From: Plumapathes pennacea
Taxonomy: Eukaryota; Cnidaria; Anthozoa; Antipatharia; Myriopathidae
Direction: 5' to 3'
Assembly (NCBI GenBank): GCA_964036295.1
Contig: OZ038465.1
Span: forward strand, 19,810,831 to 19,874,830
Length of the DNA stretch: 64,000 bases
Of the stretch, positions 10,350-20,425 are shown piece after piece. The position numbers and the translations under genes are program-made. Within the stretch, counting starts at the first letter, position 1; each line of letters opens with the position of its first letter. The notes under the pieces were generated by a model, which searched no databases, was not told the DNA's origin, and worked only from the letters and a program-made list of their open reading frames with translations.

Positions 10350-13300
10350 ATGTTCTTGTTCGGTTCAATACTGCTTCTTTCATTTATCCCAGTGTGCTTC
10401 TTAAGCGTTGATGACAAATGTAGGAACGGTTTGTCTATAACGGTAAAATGGTGGAATCAAGAGCCTTACATCTATCGAAACCCTCCCTACCCTGAAAAAC
10501 AACGCGCAGGAAGTTCATTCGAAGGAACACTCCCTGTGTTTTTGGAGCACGCTCTTCGGTATTGCTGTAACAAATCGACGGCAAATTATACACAAGAAGC
10601 TCTTCTCGGCCCAGCGAGAATACCGGAGGTTCTGTCGACTGAAGAATTTGATCTGCTCGTTCCCGTACCATCCAGGTCAGATGCAATTTCATTTCATGGA
10701 TACCCCTTCGTTGGAGTATTTGAATCGCCTGGAGTAGCAGTTTTGATGAAGAAAAATGTGTCTGGGGTTCAGTTGTTGCTAGCCGTTCTTGAAGCATGGC
10801 CGATATTAGTGTTTATTCTCATGTCAGCATCTCTTGCGGGAGTTATTATATGGCTTCTGGTAAGTAATCCTGCTGTCTTGTTGCACGGTCCTAGAAAATT
10901 CTCAGTAAGCTGCATGCCGGTCACATTGAGTTTGTTAGTTGTTAGTAAAAATATATATTTATAAAGGTTTAAAGCCTGGTACTTGGCAGTAACTAATGCT
11001 GCAACATTTCATTGTGAACATGGCAAAATCTTTTGAGCGCGCTAACTGAGAATATTCGATAATTATATCCCGAAATTCTCATGCATAGATCACAATTGCA
11101 ATTACAATTATTCGGTAAAAGTCCTTCAGACAGCGTAAAAAAATATATTTAAGGAAATCCTGTCTTTATCAGTGCCAAATCAATTTCATTCTCTAAGGTG
11201 ATGTTACACTGGTCGATTTGTATGGCAGCGATACTATTTTGCGCTAATAATCGTGAAGGTGTAGCACCCCAATGCGAAAAAATTTTCGCATTGTTTTTTT
11301 CTTGCAGCTAGTGCAACGCGTTGCACGTTTTTGAAATAAAAAACTTGCAACAAAGCTGCGCGAATTGGGAGCGAGTTTATGAGTGTAACATGGTCGATTT
11401 TTGGCGCAATATTTGACGGCTCCGTCCACTACTCCGTCCAGGGCATGAGCATACAAACTCTTCCTGCGGTTCTTAGTGGTTGTGTTTCGTCCGTTTATCA
11501 TTATAGTCAGTGGGGTGTTACACCTGAACGATTGTAGTGCAATTTATCGCTGCAAATCGACCTTTGTAACATCACTTTAACGCTTCCTTATAGGAAAAAA
11601 GATCCAACACCGACCAATTTCCAGAATCATTTGCACGTGGTGTATTCGAAGGATTTTGGTGGGCTTTTATCACTATGACAACTGTTGGGTAAGTTGGATT
11701 TGTTTGTGTGCAGGGTTGGAAATTGTTTGGCAAGGTGAAATACGAAAAGAGCACTGAACAATGTCAATTTTTTTAAAAAGAAACTCAATGACGTTGTTGC
11801 TATTCGAATTATCGTGTACTGATTAGGTCAGAGAGCCAGTTTTGAACATTATCAAAAAATGTTTTTACCACAACACACTAGTTTCTCGCTCTCTGATTGG
11901 TCGGATTTACCGTGGTAAATAAGAGTCCAGACAACAATGCTGACGCCAGCATGTCACATTTTGCAGCGAAATACAACGAAACTTTCCTGTATATTTCTAA
12001 ATGTTGTGGTAAAAAACAAATTTCCACTGGTTTGCCGTGGTGTGGACTCTTATTTACCACGATTTACGTCATCACAAGGTCAAAATTAGTTGCGGACTCA
12101 CTCGGCGAAGCGCCTCGTGAGTCCACAACATTTTGACCATGTGATGACGTAAATCGTGGTAAATAAGAGTCCACACCACGGCAAACCAGTGGAAATTTAT
12201 TAAATACATTATGTTTCTTTGCACCCTTGTCATATTATTGTGTCGTCCGCAGTTACGGTGACAAAGCCCCACAAACAATAACGGGAAAAATACTGGGTTT
12301 TGTCTGGATGATGGCAGGACTCATCATTACCACCATGTTTATCAGCATCATAACGAGCGCAATGACCACAGTGAGTCTGTCAGAAACAAGCAGCATTAAG
12401 GGGGCTAAGGTGTGTGCTTTTGTACATCACGGTGTCTAGCATACTTCTGATGTTTCACGTGTTAAAATGGATTTCTGGTAAATTGCCTTTAGGTTTTAAA
12501 TACTCCAAGGCTGTGGGCCAAATCTATGTTATTTCAGTTAGTAGCATAAAAAAGTGGCATTCGATATATAAGGTCGCATCACAATACACTGTACTATAGC
12601 TTTCCGAAGGTACTGCCTCAAATGTTGCAGAGTGCACAAAGTTTCAGTATTTGCCCCGTAGTTTTCTTGTATGTACTACCAAATAGAGACTATAGTAATG
12701 TAGAACTATGAAACAGAATATTGGTCGCCTACGCTTCTCATTGTCTGTGCTATTTTGGTATCTAAAAAACATCGCTAAATAATGAGGATCTGCGCATTAC
12801 GCATGGCAAATACTAGATGGCAGTCTTTCTTCACGTTGTTGTGTCCATATCAAACCTAGTATGTTTAATTTAGGCATATTCACATTAACTTAACCCTTTC
12901 ACTCCCAAGAGTAATAAACCTAAATTTTCTTCCTCAGTTTCTCACCAGTATACAGTAAAGAGAACTTGGCTTTTGATATCTTGCTAAGATGAAAGCTGAT
13001 TAAACTATCAATTCTCACTATATTACTCGGGAGAATCTGCATTTTGAAATTGGGAGTAAAAGTGTTAAAAGTTGGATTGTATGTTTAATGCCTGATATGT
13101 ATTTTGCTTTTATTTCAATCTTCCACAGATTTCAGTTGTAAATCAAAGTGAGGAACATAGGTTGGGGATACGCGAGATGGCTCATGTTCAAGGTGAGTTG
13201 TGTTATACAAAAGTGCATGAGGATCTTCAACTGAATCTTTTCTAAACAAAACACCAACTGGTCGAGGGTAAATAGTATTTTGCTGCACATAAGACCATAA

Positions 13301-16300
13301 AGGCGTTTGCCTTTAAAGTGCACATAAGCCCAAAAATGATATCTTCACAATCGATTCTACATAAAGTAAATAGTTGACTATTAGATTATTTCTGTGTTTC
13401 AACATTGCGCCTATACGTTATAGAGGTTTATATTTCAAATATGGTAATGACGTGACGTCAAAGGAGTAATTCAATGTTATTTCTTTCTCTTCGTGATTGG
13501 AACTGTTTCCAGATTCATACAAAGTATTTGGTAAAATCATTTACACAGAATTCAAATATAAAATGGACGTTGATAAAATGTCAATTATCTCTGCCAACAA
13601 GATTTTGTATAATAAATTGTTCCCTCTTTGACGTCACGTCATTACCACATTCAAAATATAAACCTTGATAACTGAAAGGCGCAGCGTTAAAACGCAGACT
13701 TATTCTAATAGTCAACGTATTTCCGTCATGTAGATTCGATTGTAAAGATATCGTTTTTGGGCTTATGTGCACTTTAACAGCTTTGCAGTTATCTATCACG
13801 GCAGTGGTTACAGAAAACTTGGTTGAGGTTCGCATCAGTCAAGGTAATGGGTTAGGAATAACTGTTTGTATGACGTCACAGCGATTTAAGCGACATAGGG
13901 CCGATGTTTTAAACAAGGTTTGGACCGCGGTTAAGATAGTCCTGGTCTAAACAATGTCTCAGCGATAGCCATGCTTATCAGACCACGGCCAAACGTGGTC
14001 TTTATAAACTGACGCCTATTCATGTTCTAAAAATGCAATTTAACTCTTGGCTAACTCTGGTTTACAGAGTCCATCTGAACTTCAATTTAGCGATAATCCA
14101 GGTCTGAGTTAGACTTTGTCTGAAAAATCGGCCCATAAAGTTTTCACGGAAAATTTGAACCAGTCATACTTCATTTTCTGCGTGTTATTGAGATGGGATA
14201 CTATATCTGGATAACTTGAACTCTTATCTTTTCAAGCTTTACCAGACATCGAGGAAGTGTTTCAAAATATGCTGGATCGAAGAGTTGATGGAGCCCTTGT
14301 AGACGTGCATGGACTGAAGCACCACATCCGCTTACTTAATTCTCATAACATACAGGTTTGCACCTTTTCTTTTGTATCATTATTGCTTTATTACTGCAGT
14401 CGATGTACTCAGCCAGAACATCAGTAACTCTTTAACCTTCTAGCCTAGTTCTGATTGGTTGCCTTTCTCTACAGCAGCCAATCATAAAAATTTTGCTTTT
14501 CCTCCGAGGTCAGTTTTTTCCATATTTAAACCCCCTTTACCCATAATCCTCTCATTTGCTTTGATGAAGGGCTAACGCTCGAAACGTCAGCTACTGTTAC
14601 TCTTACGGCGTTCAAGTACCTCAATCAACTTTCAGTTGATACACCAGCGTTTTCATCAGAAACTTATCCTTATCAAATACTTCAGTTCCAGCCTACGGAT
14701 ACAGCATACAGCTGCTGGCCTCCGATTAGACTCTTTTTGGGGGAACTCAGTGTGAAACGGCAATATCAACAGTATAATTTGAGCTAAATAGTACGTTTGA
14801 CTTGTTACGGCACGGAGATGTTTAAGTTGCTATATATTTGAGGTTTGAGGTCGACAGTTACTCGCTCAACTTGGTGTTTTCTCCACTTAGGTGGCAACTA
14901 TCCTGCCCAATCAAGTGAAATACGGCGTTGTTTTCGGGAGCAATTCAAGCTCTCTGCAAAAGTGCATGCAAGGCCTGGTGAATAAACAAGAATTTGCATT
15001 GTTTCAATTGTTAGCAGAGAATACTGGGGGAGCTCAGGTAAGTACTACAGTTAAATGTTTTTCCTGCACAAAAATATGTACTACAGTATCGGAAAGTTAA
15101 AAGTGCAAATAACCAATTACAAACGGATGTTAGTAAAACGCGGAGTTGGGAAGGATGAAATATAAAATAACAGGAACAAAGACATATCTCACAGCCTTTA
15201 TTTCCTGTCAGAACTTGCTGTCTTTAGAAATTGCGCGTACAGTGAACACATCATTTTATCCTTCACGTGTAAAGAAATCGCGCGCGATGAAAATATCGGT
15301 TTTTAGAACTGGAGAAATCCTGGTATTTCATAGATATCTATGTAATAAATTGGAAACTGGTACAAAAGGACTCTTTGTAGAGAAAGCAAGGAAATTGTGA
15401 AGGCAGAAAAAGCTTATTGGTGCCCCTGCAGTAACACAAAACTAGAAAAATCTAACCTCCGTCTTTTCAGACTACAATAAGTGTTGCCGAAGATTACTTT
15501 GGAAGTGGAGGAATCTTTAGCGTCACTGTTTATGCCGGTTTTTCCCTGTTTGTTCTCTTGTTTGCCGCTGGAATGGCTTGGGAGCTTTACATGAAACGAT
15601 CCGCCAAGAAAACAAAGGACAGCGGACAAGAGAAGTTTGAAGGTCAGTAGAACTGGTTCGTACAACTGTATCTAATGGTGCACTTGGTTATGCGAATTTA
15701 CTACTCGGATTGCATTAACTTTAATTATGTAGGGCAAATGGTATGACTCCTTACCGACAAAAGACGTCATAGAGTTACTATGTTTGATTTCAACGTCCTA
15801 CAGCACAACTACACGGAACAGCAATGGGTTCACCGGTCTCTGTTATTGTAAAAGAGAGTTGTGATGCAACACATCGAAGAACGCGTCCTTGACACCTGCA
15901 AACAAACGCTTCCTATCTGACTACGATACGATGACGATATTTTTACTGCCGTACAAGAAGAAGTATTGAATTGGCGTCTGGGATTGTGTTCAGGTCGGCC
16001 AGTCGATGACTTAAAGAAATCGTTTCACTCCTTTTATGGCTAGCAAGCTTGTCCGCCATGCAATGGCAAAATATTCGGGCCATATACAGCCGTCCGTCGA
16101 ACTGCTTGGCCTTGTATCTGCAACTTGTACAAAATCACTTCCGTTCGTACTCTATCGCTTCCCATCAAAATGGTTAAAACTTGAACTGCTGAGCAACCTC
16201 CCCTGGAGGTTGTACGCCTGACTGACTGACAAGATTAGATTTTAAGATGGCGACCCGCTTGGAGCCTCCAAAAAGCGCGACACTACACCAGTAGCGTCGT

Positions 16301-17145
16301 GATTATTACCCCCGCAGAGCTCGGGATTATCTAGTAAAAAGTCAATATCCGGTTTGGGTTTTGCACAGCGAGTATCGCAAATTTATGGTAAGAACTAAGG
16401 TGTTCTATTTGTAAAAACAAATTGAAATATAACTGTATAAAGAGGTTATTACACAGGAAGGAGTGCAATACGGCGGAGTATTTTTACGAGTCCGTTTTAT
16501 TTTTTCGAGCCTGCTTCAGGCGCGAAAAAATAAAACTGACGAGTAAAAATACAGCCGTATCGCACGACTTTTCGTGTAATAAATTGTTTATTATACGACA
16601 AACGAAGCAGGGCAAACATTCTCGCCGCGCGCAAAATGGAACAAAAAAAAAAAAAAAAAAAAAATGACGCGTTCGTAAACTTTGCTTGCGAAAACTGATC
16701 ACGTAAGCTAATAAACTAGTTAAAAACCGGTTCCTGACGAGTGCAATACGCTCCCATCTTTGCACTCGTTTTGGCCCGTATTTGCACTCGAAAATGTGAA
16801 GTCGTGTAATAAATGTAGAGTATAAAAAGATACATTTTAATCTTTTTACTTGTAGGCAGTAAAAGTGGGACTCGGCAGGATGGGTTCAGTGGTGATAACA
16901 GTGACGTAGTCTTGGAGATGAACTCTACTCCACGTCTGTTGTTCGGTGAATCGGCCATAGAACAAGTGCTGTCCAGGCAGAGCATTGAAGTGACGAAAAT
17001 GGATGAAGAATTTCGAGATTTTCGTAAAACCTGGGTGGCCAAGTACGCTGATATGTTGGACAAACACAGACAGCAACAAACGATGTTATGTAATAACCAA
17101 GATCCATCGGTCGATGAGCGAGTGCCCCCAGTCATGCACAAGTAA
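10350..17145 (+). CDS. Gene B: glutamate-receptor-like channel with potassium selectivity filter, 517 aa
   Basis: Eight exons on the plus strand: 10350-10859, 11594-11688, 12253-12409, 13129-13192, 14237-14355, 14891-15037, 15471-15642 and 16856-17145 (TAA). All have GT-AG borders and phases agree. Signal peptide about 1-19. The S1-like half has QEPY at 37-40, CC at 72-73 and Arg109 in VPSRSDAISF. M1 is at 150-170. The pore reads FEGFWWAFITMTTVGYGDK, with TVGYGD at 200-205. The pore-lining helix is at 215-239 (FVWMMAGLIITTMFISIITS). The S2-like half has VDV with Asp298. M4 is at 378-402, and the charged helical C-terminal tail is at about 440-517. Exons 2, 3 and 4 are exactly as long as in gene A (95, 157 and 64 bp). 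Exons 5 plus 6 equal gene A exon 5, so one intron differs. The amino-terminal domain is absent. Inferred role: potassium-type ligand-gated channel; ligand unknown. An alternative exon 4 is possible at 13789-13843. Confidence 0.88.
11203..11577. mobile_element. MITE, family with TGTTACACTGGTCGATTTG ends (copy 1)
   Basis: The left end GATGTTACACTGGTCGATTTG (21 bases shortened: TGTTACACTGGTCGATTTG) pairs with the right end CAAATCGACCTTTGTAACATC read in reverse. The second copy is at 39411-39617. It lies in intron 1 of gene B and ends only about 17 bp before the acceptor of the pore exon. Confidence 0.85.
11850..12205. mobile_element. Palindromic repeat element in gene B intron 2
   Basis: The central hairpin is long: AGAGTCCACACCACGGCAAA and TTTGCCGTGGTGTGGACTCT, with GTGGTAAATAAGAGTCC words inverted on both sides and a GGACTCACTCGGCGAAGCGCC core. 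The outer part resembles 44250-44800 in organisation (TTTCTCGCT..GATTGG at one side), which may be a relative. Confidence 0.75.
13312..13778. mobile_element. Foldback element with about 165-bp inverted repeats
   Basis: The left arm (13312-13476, beginning TTAAAGTGCACATAAGCCC) and right arm (13609-13778, ending GGGCTTATGTGCACTTTAA) are inverted complements over most of their length around a 130-bp loop. It is in gene B between exon 4 and the candidate alternative exon at 13789. Confidence 0.9.
13789..13843 (+). CDS. Candidate alternative exon 4b of gene B
   Basis: Bounded by an acceptor (CTTTGCAG) and a donor (CAAG then GTAATG), it reads LSITAVVTENLVEVRISQ in the frame that continues gene B. 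Like exon 4 (13129-13192) it enters in phase 0 and leaves in phase 1, but it is 55 rather than 64 bp. Using both exons would put a stop codon in the second, so the two would have to be mutually exclusive. The peptide resembles the S2 entry strand of exon 4 only weakly. It could be a decoy. Confidence 0.4.
13895..14135. mobile_element. MITE, GGGCCAATTTT family (copy 2)
   Basis: Same family and orientation as 1744-1980: GGACCGCGGTTAAGA, CATGCTTATCAGACCACGGC and TTTAGCGATAATCCAGGTCT blocks occur in the same order, with AATCGGCCCAT at the right end. It is in gene B intron 4. Confidence 0.85.
14430..14710 (+). mobile_element. Retroelement-like fragment with TGATGA..CGAAACGTC motif
   Basis: A non-coding block in gene B intron 5 contains TTGATGAAGG, then GCTAACGCTCGAAACGTCAG (14561-14590). 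A second fragment with the same CGAAACGTCAG signature is at 19380-19560. This signature is common at the ends of some retroelements. No reverse transcriptase is visible. Confidence 0.5.
15656..16429. other. Gene B intron 7, left part: no recognised feature
   Basis: Unique-looking, non-coding sequence between exon 7 and the palindromic MITE at 16430. The short plus-strand open frame at 16036-16221 has no protein-like character. Confidence 0.5.
16430..16815. mobile_element. Palindromic MITE with TTATTACACGA ends
   Basis: A hairpin (16460-16572) pairs GTGCAATACGGCGGAGTATT and TTTTACGAGTCCG with their inverted partners around CGAGCCTGCTTCAGGCGCG. The outer ends TTATTACACAGG and TCGTGTAATAAA are roughly inverted. 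It includes an A20 run at about 16641-16663. It ends about 40 bp before the last exon of gene B. Confidence 0.8.
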
Positions 17146-17299
17146 TATTCATCCGTAAGCTTTCAAATATGTCGTTTATAAACCCTCATTTAAAAACCAT
17201 GATCCGTGGCATTAATTTACAAGAACTGGCAGTGATTACTTATAAGAAACTGATCATTGTGCAGGCTTAGTCTTCGACTCGGTGGCGCAGGAACACTTA

Positions 17300-17410
17300 A
17301 AGGTTTTCAGCTTCATTATTGACTGAGTTGGGTCGGGCCGGACCGGAAAATATTTGGCGCTTGTCATGCGCGCCAAGTATTTTCGACCTAACTCAATAAA
17401 ATAATATTAT
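17300..17410. terminator. Hairpin between convergent gene B and VPS35L
   Basis: TTGACTGAGTTGGGTCGGGC and the block GGAAAATATTTGGCGC pair with GCGCCAAGTATTTTCGACC and TAACTCAATAAA downstream around TTGTCATGC. The right arm carries AATAAA on the plus strand, about 250 bp after the gene B stop, so it may provide the gene B polyadenylation signal. It could equally be another small MITE. Confidence 0.4.
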
Positions 17411-17728
17411 TATTTATCATTTCCATTTTGGAGTCGGGTTGGATTAGAAACTAAGACTCCATGTTGCAAGGTTTTTCTTATCAGTTAACAGTTGGCGCAC
17501 AACACCAGTCTTTTGAACCTTGGACAACTCAAACTGACAATCAAATTTTTTCATTGCGTGTTCGTGAGTAGCCGCCCTAGGGGAACGACTGCTAATACTC
17601 AATTTTGTAATAAACTAGCCAGTTACGAAAATGATTTCCTAAAGGATACTTATCAGAAGTCAGACATAATTACGTCGTGCCAACATGCATTCAGGTTATA
17701 TTATATAGAAGAGTCCTGGAGTTGTGCT

Positions 17729-20392
17729 TTAAGCACGAGTCTGAAGACGCATCTTTTGAGAGAGTTCCAAGAATGGTGGTTGGCCAGATTGTCCCTTTCT
17801 CTTCACGTAGTCCAGAGTGCGTGCCTGAATGATGATAGATAAAGTTATGAATCTGTAACATCAAATGGTATGCTTGATTTCATAAACATTCCATGATGAG
17901 ATATTGGTCTAAAATTAACGACCTTTTATCATTCATTTACTAAAATCCTAACCTCGACAGGCATCGTAAAGACTACATAAAGGCTTGAACAAACGAACGC
18001 ATCATGTTGGCACAACATCGCCCAACATTGTTGCGTTCGTTTGTACACCACGTTGGGTAGTGTTACATAGTGTTGTTTTAAAACAGTGAAACTTTTTGTC
18101 CAACATCTGCCAACATTTCTTTTCTCGTGGGTTTTTTTTTTTGTCCAGGACACAAATTTGTATCCGCAACAAATGTTTCGCGCGAGGCAAAACGGAGCAG
18201 CATTTGGGAAACATGCGCGTGCTGGCAGTGTTGCCGCCACAATGTGTCCTCGTTTTGCCAGGCCTTTCAAAAAAGAGCAGAAATTGCGATGCATTTTCGC
18301 GTTTTCCATCGTCTATATTTATCGGACTCCATAACTGGGCGGACGACAACATCACTATACGGTTTCGGAAAGAGCTTTGGACAAACATCGATCCCAGGTG
18401 TCACTGCGCACAAAACATTGCCCAACATGTTGTGATCGTTTGAACGCCCTCAGCCAACACCGCACAAATTGAACATTTACCCAACAAGGGCGATGTTGTG
18501 CCAGCATGTTGCGTTCGCTTGCACAGGCCTTAATAGATTGACGTTGACATGTTTTTACATTTTATACAGTAATCACCGAGTTTTACTTCACACCTGTATC
18601 AGCACATCGCATACCCTGGTATTAGGCTGGGCCCGGTTGTTCAGAGTGTATAGCGCTGTTCGCCGGATAAATCACTATCCAGTGGATAGTATCAAGCATT
18701 TCAGTCAACTGGATAAGGATTTATCCTGTGGATAGCGCTATCCACCCTTTGAGCAACCTGGCCCGGTTGTTGCAGTTTTACTTACAGTGTATTTTGTGTT
18801 GCCATATCCATGCTTTTGGGCAAGATTCCACAAATTAAGGCCCAATTCTGAGACTCGACTATCAGACAGATCACCATGGCAAACCACCCTAGAAAACAAA
18901 AATAACGTAAGTTATAGTCATAGGACTACATGGTGTTCAATTTGAAAATAACTGAATCCTCTTTGAGCGGTTTTCGCACGACTGTCAAAAGTAATCGTGT
19001 GTTTGCTTTTGTTTTGCGTTTGCTGCGCTTTCCAATTGGTCCTAACAACTTAGCAACTATCTTGGCCAATCAAGAGCAAGGGCAAAACCTGGTTGCGATA
19101 TCTCACGCAAGAAATCAAATGGCGATGGCGTGTTCTCGCACTGTTTAATGGTTAGTAAAACCAATCGCAAGCTGGTACACAAACTTAGAAAGGAAACCAC
19201 TTTAACAGATGCCAACAATTACCTGCACCTTAAAAACTACTAATAAATGACATTAAACGCAACCGAGCGAATAATAGACAAATCAATAGGACAATAAAAC
19301 ATCAACTGACTAATAACGAAACACAACCAAACCGACTCGACCAACCATAAGCCGACAAAACGGACCAATCACTTCAACGACCAGAGACATAAATACCGCC
19401 ATCTGATGAATCCTTTCACCTGACTCTGAAGATGAATTCGCTCAGGGAGTCGAAACGTCAGTCACCAACAATCTTCATGGAGACTACTCTAACCCGGACA
19501 ATCACAACCAACCTACTGTTCACATTCCTGGGTTAAAACCATTTGCCGTGAAAATAAAGTAAAATAAACCTATCCACGGGAGTCATCAGCCTAACAATCT
19601 TACTCCAAATAGTATAAGCAAGCCCAAGTTAAAAACAAATAACGAAATCCCACCTGTTGAAAAAACCAACAGCTATAGCAGCCTGTCTCTTCAGAGCCTG
19701 TAAAAGGAAAAAAAAACTTTTATCTGTTAGAGGCTATATTACACGTGACGCGTTATATATTTCTTAAACAAATGTTTATCATAATTCCACAAAAAACAAA
19801 CGTAGTTTCTATTTTAACTCTTGTACAGTAATAGTCAAAGACACAATCACAACAGATGTTACTACTGCCGAAAAACAGAAAGATGTTACGACAAACAGAA
19901 AGCAAATATTGTACATAAGGAACACTTGCCTCTCCAGACGAAAGACTCTTTAGATGTTCAAAAACAGTGTCTATCAAGGTAGCGATGAGTTTGTTCACTT
20001 CTTCAATGAATTTCTTGTCACATCCATACAACCGGTCATTTGAAACCACTGAAAAAAATATCAGACAGCACATGTTGGTGATAGAGAAACAGCACACAGG
20101 TCCGGTATGGATTGGTACAGGCGCATTTGAAAATTTCATGTTAAATTTGCGCAGTATGAATAAATATTATTTTTATTACAGTAAGCTCCTCTGTAATAAA
20201 CTGAAACTGATGATTTTTCGCTTCCAAGGTTTGGACCTCGAAAGAGGTTTCTGCTGTATACAGTCATGTATAGTCCTTACCTTTATCAACGTGGTACAAG
20301 AACGTGTCCTGCAAGCGAAAGAAAGTGATCAATTTATAGAGGTTAAGGTGATCCCGATAGTGTTCTTGGGGTAAACGCCCAAATATGTTTAA

Positions 20393-20425
<33 letters not shown>

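Noticed and set aside
17492..17842. 116-codon plus-strand open frame after gene B
   Set aside because: It is antisense to the last VPS35L exon, whose conserved end (RLQTRA) lies on the other strand.
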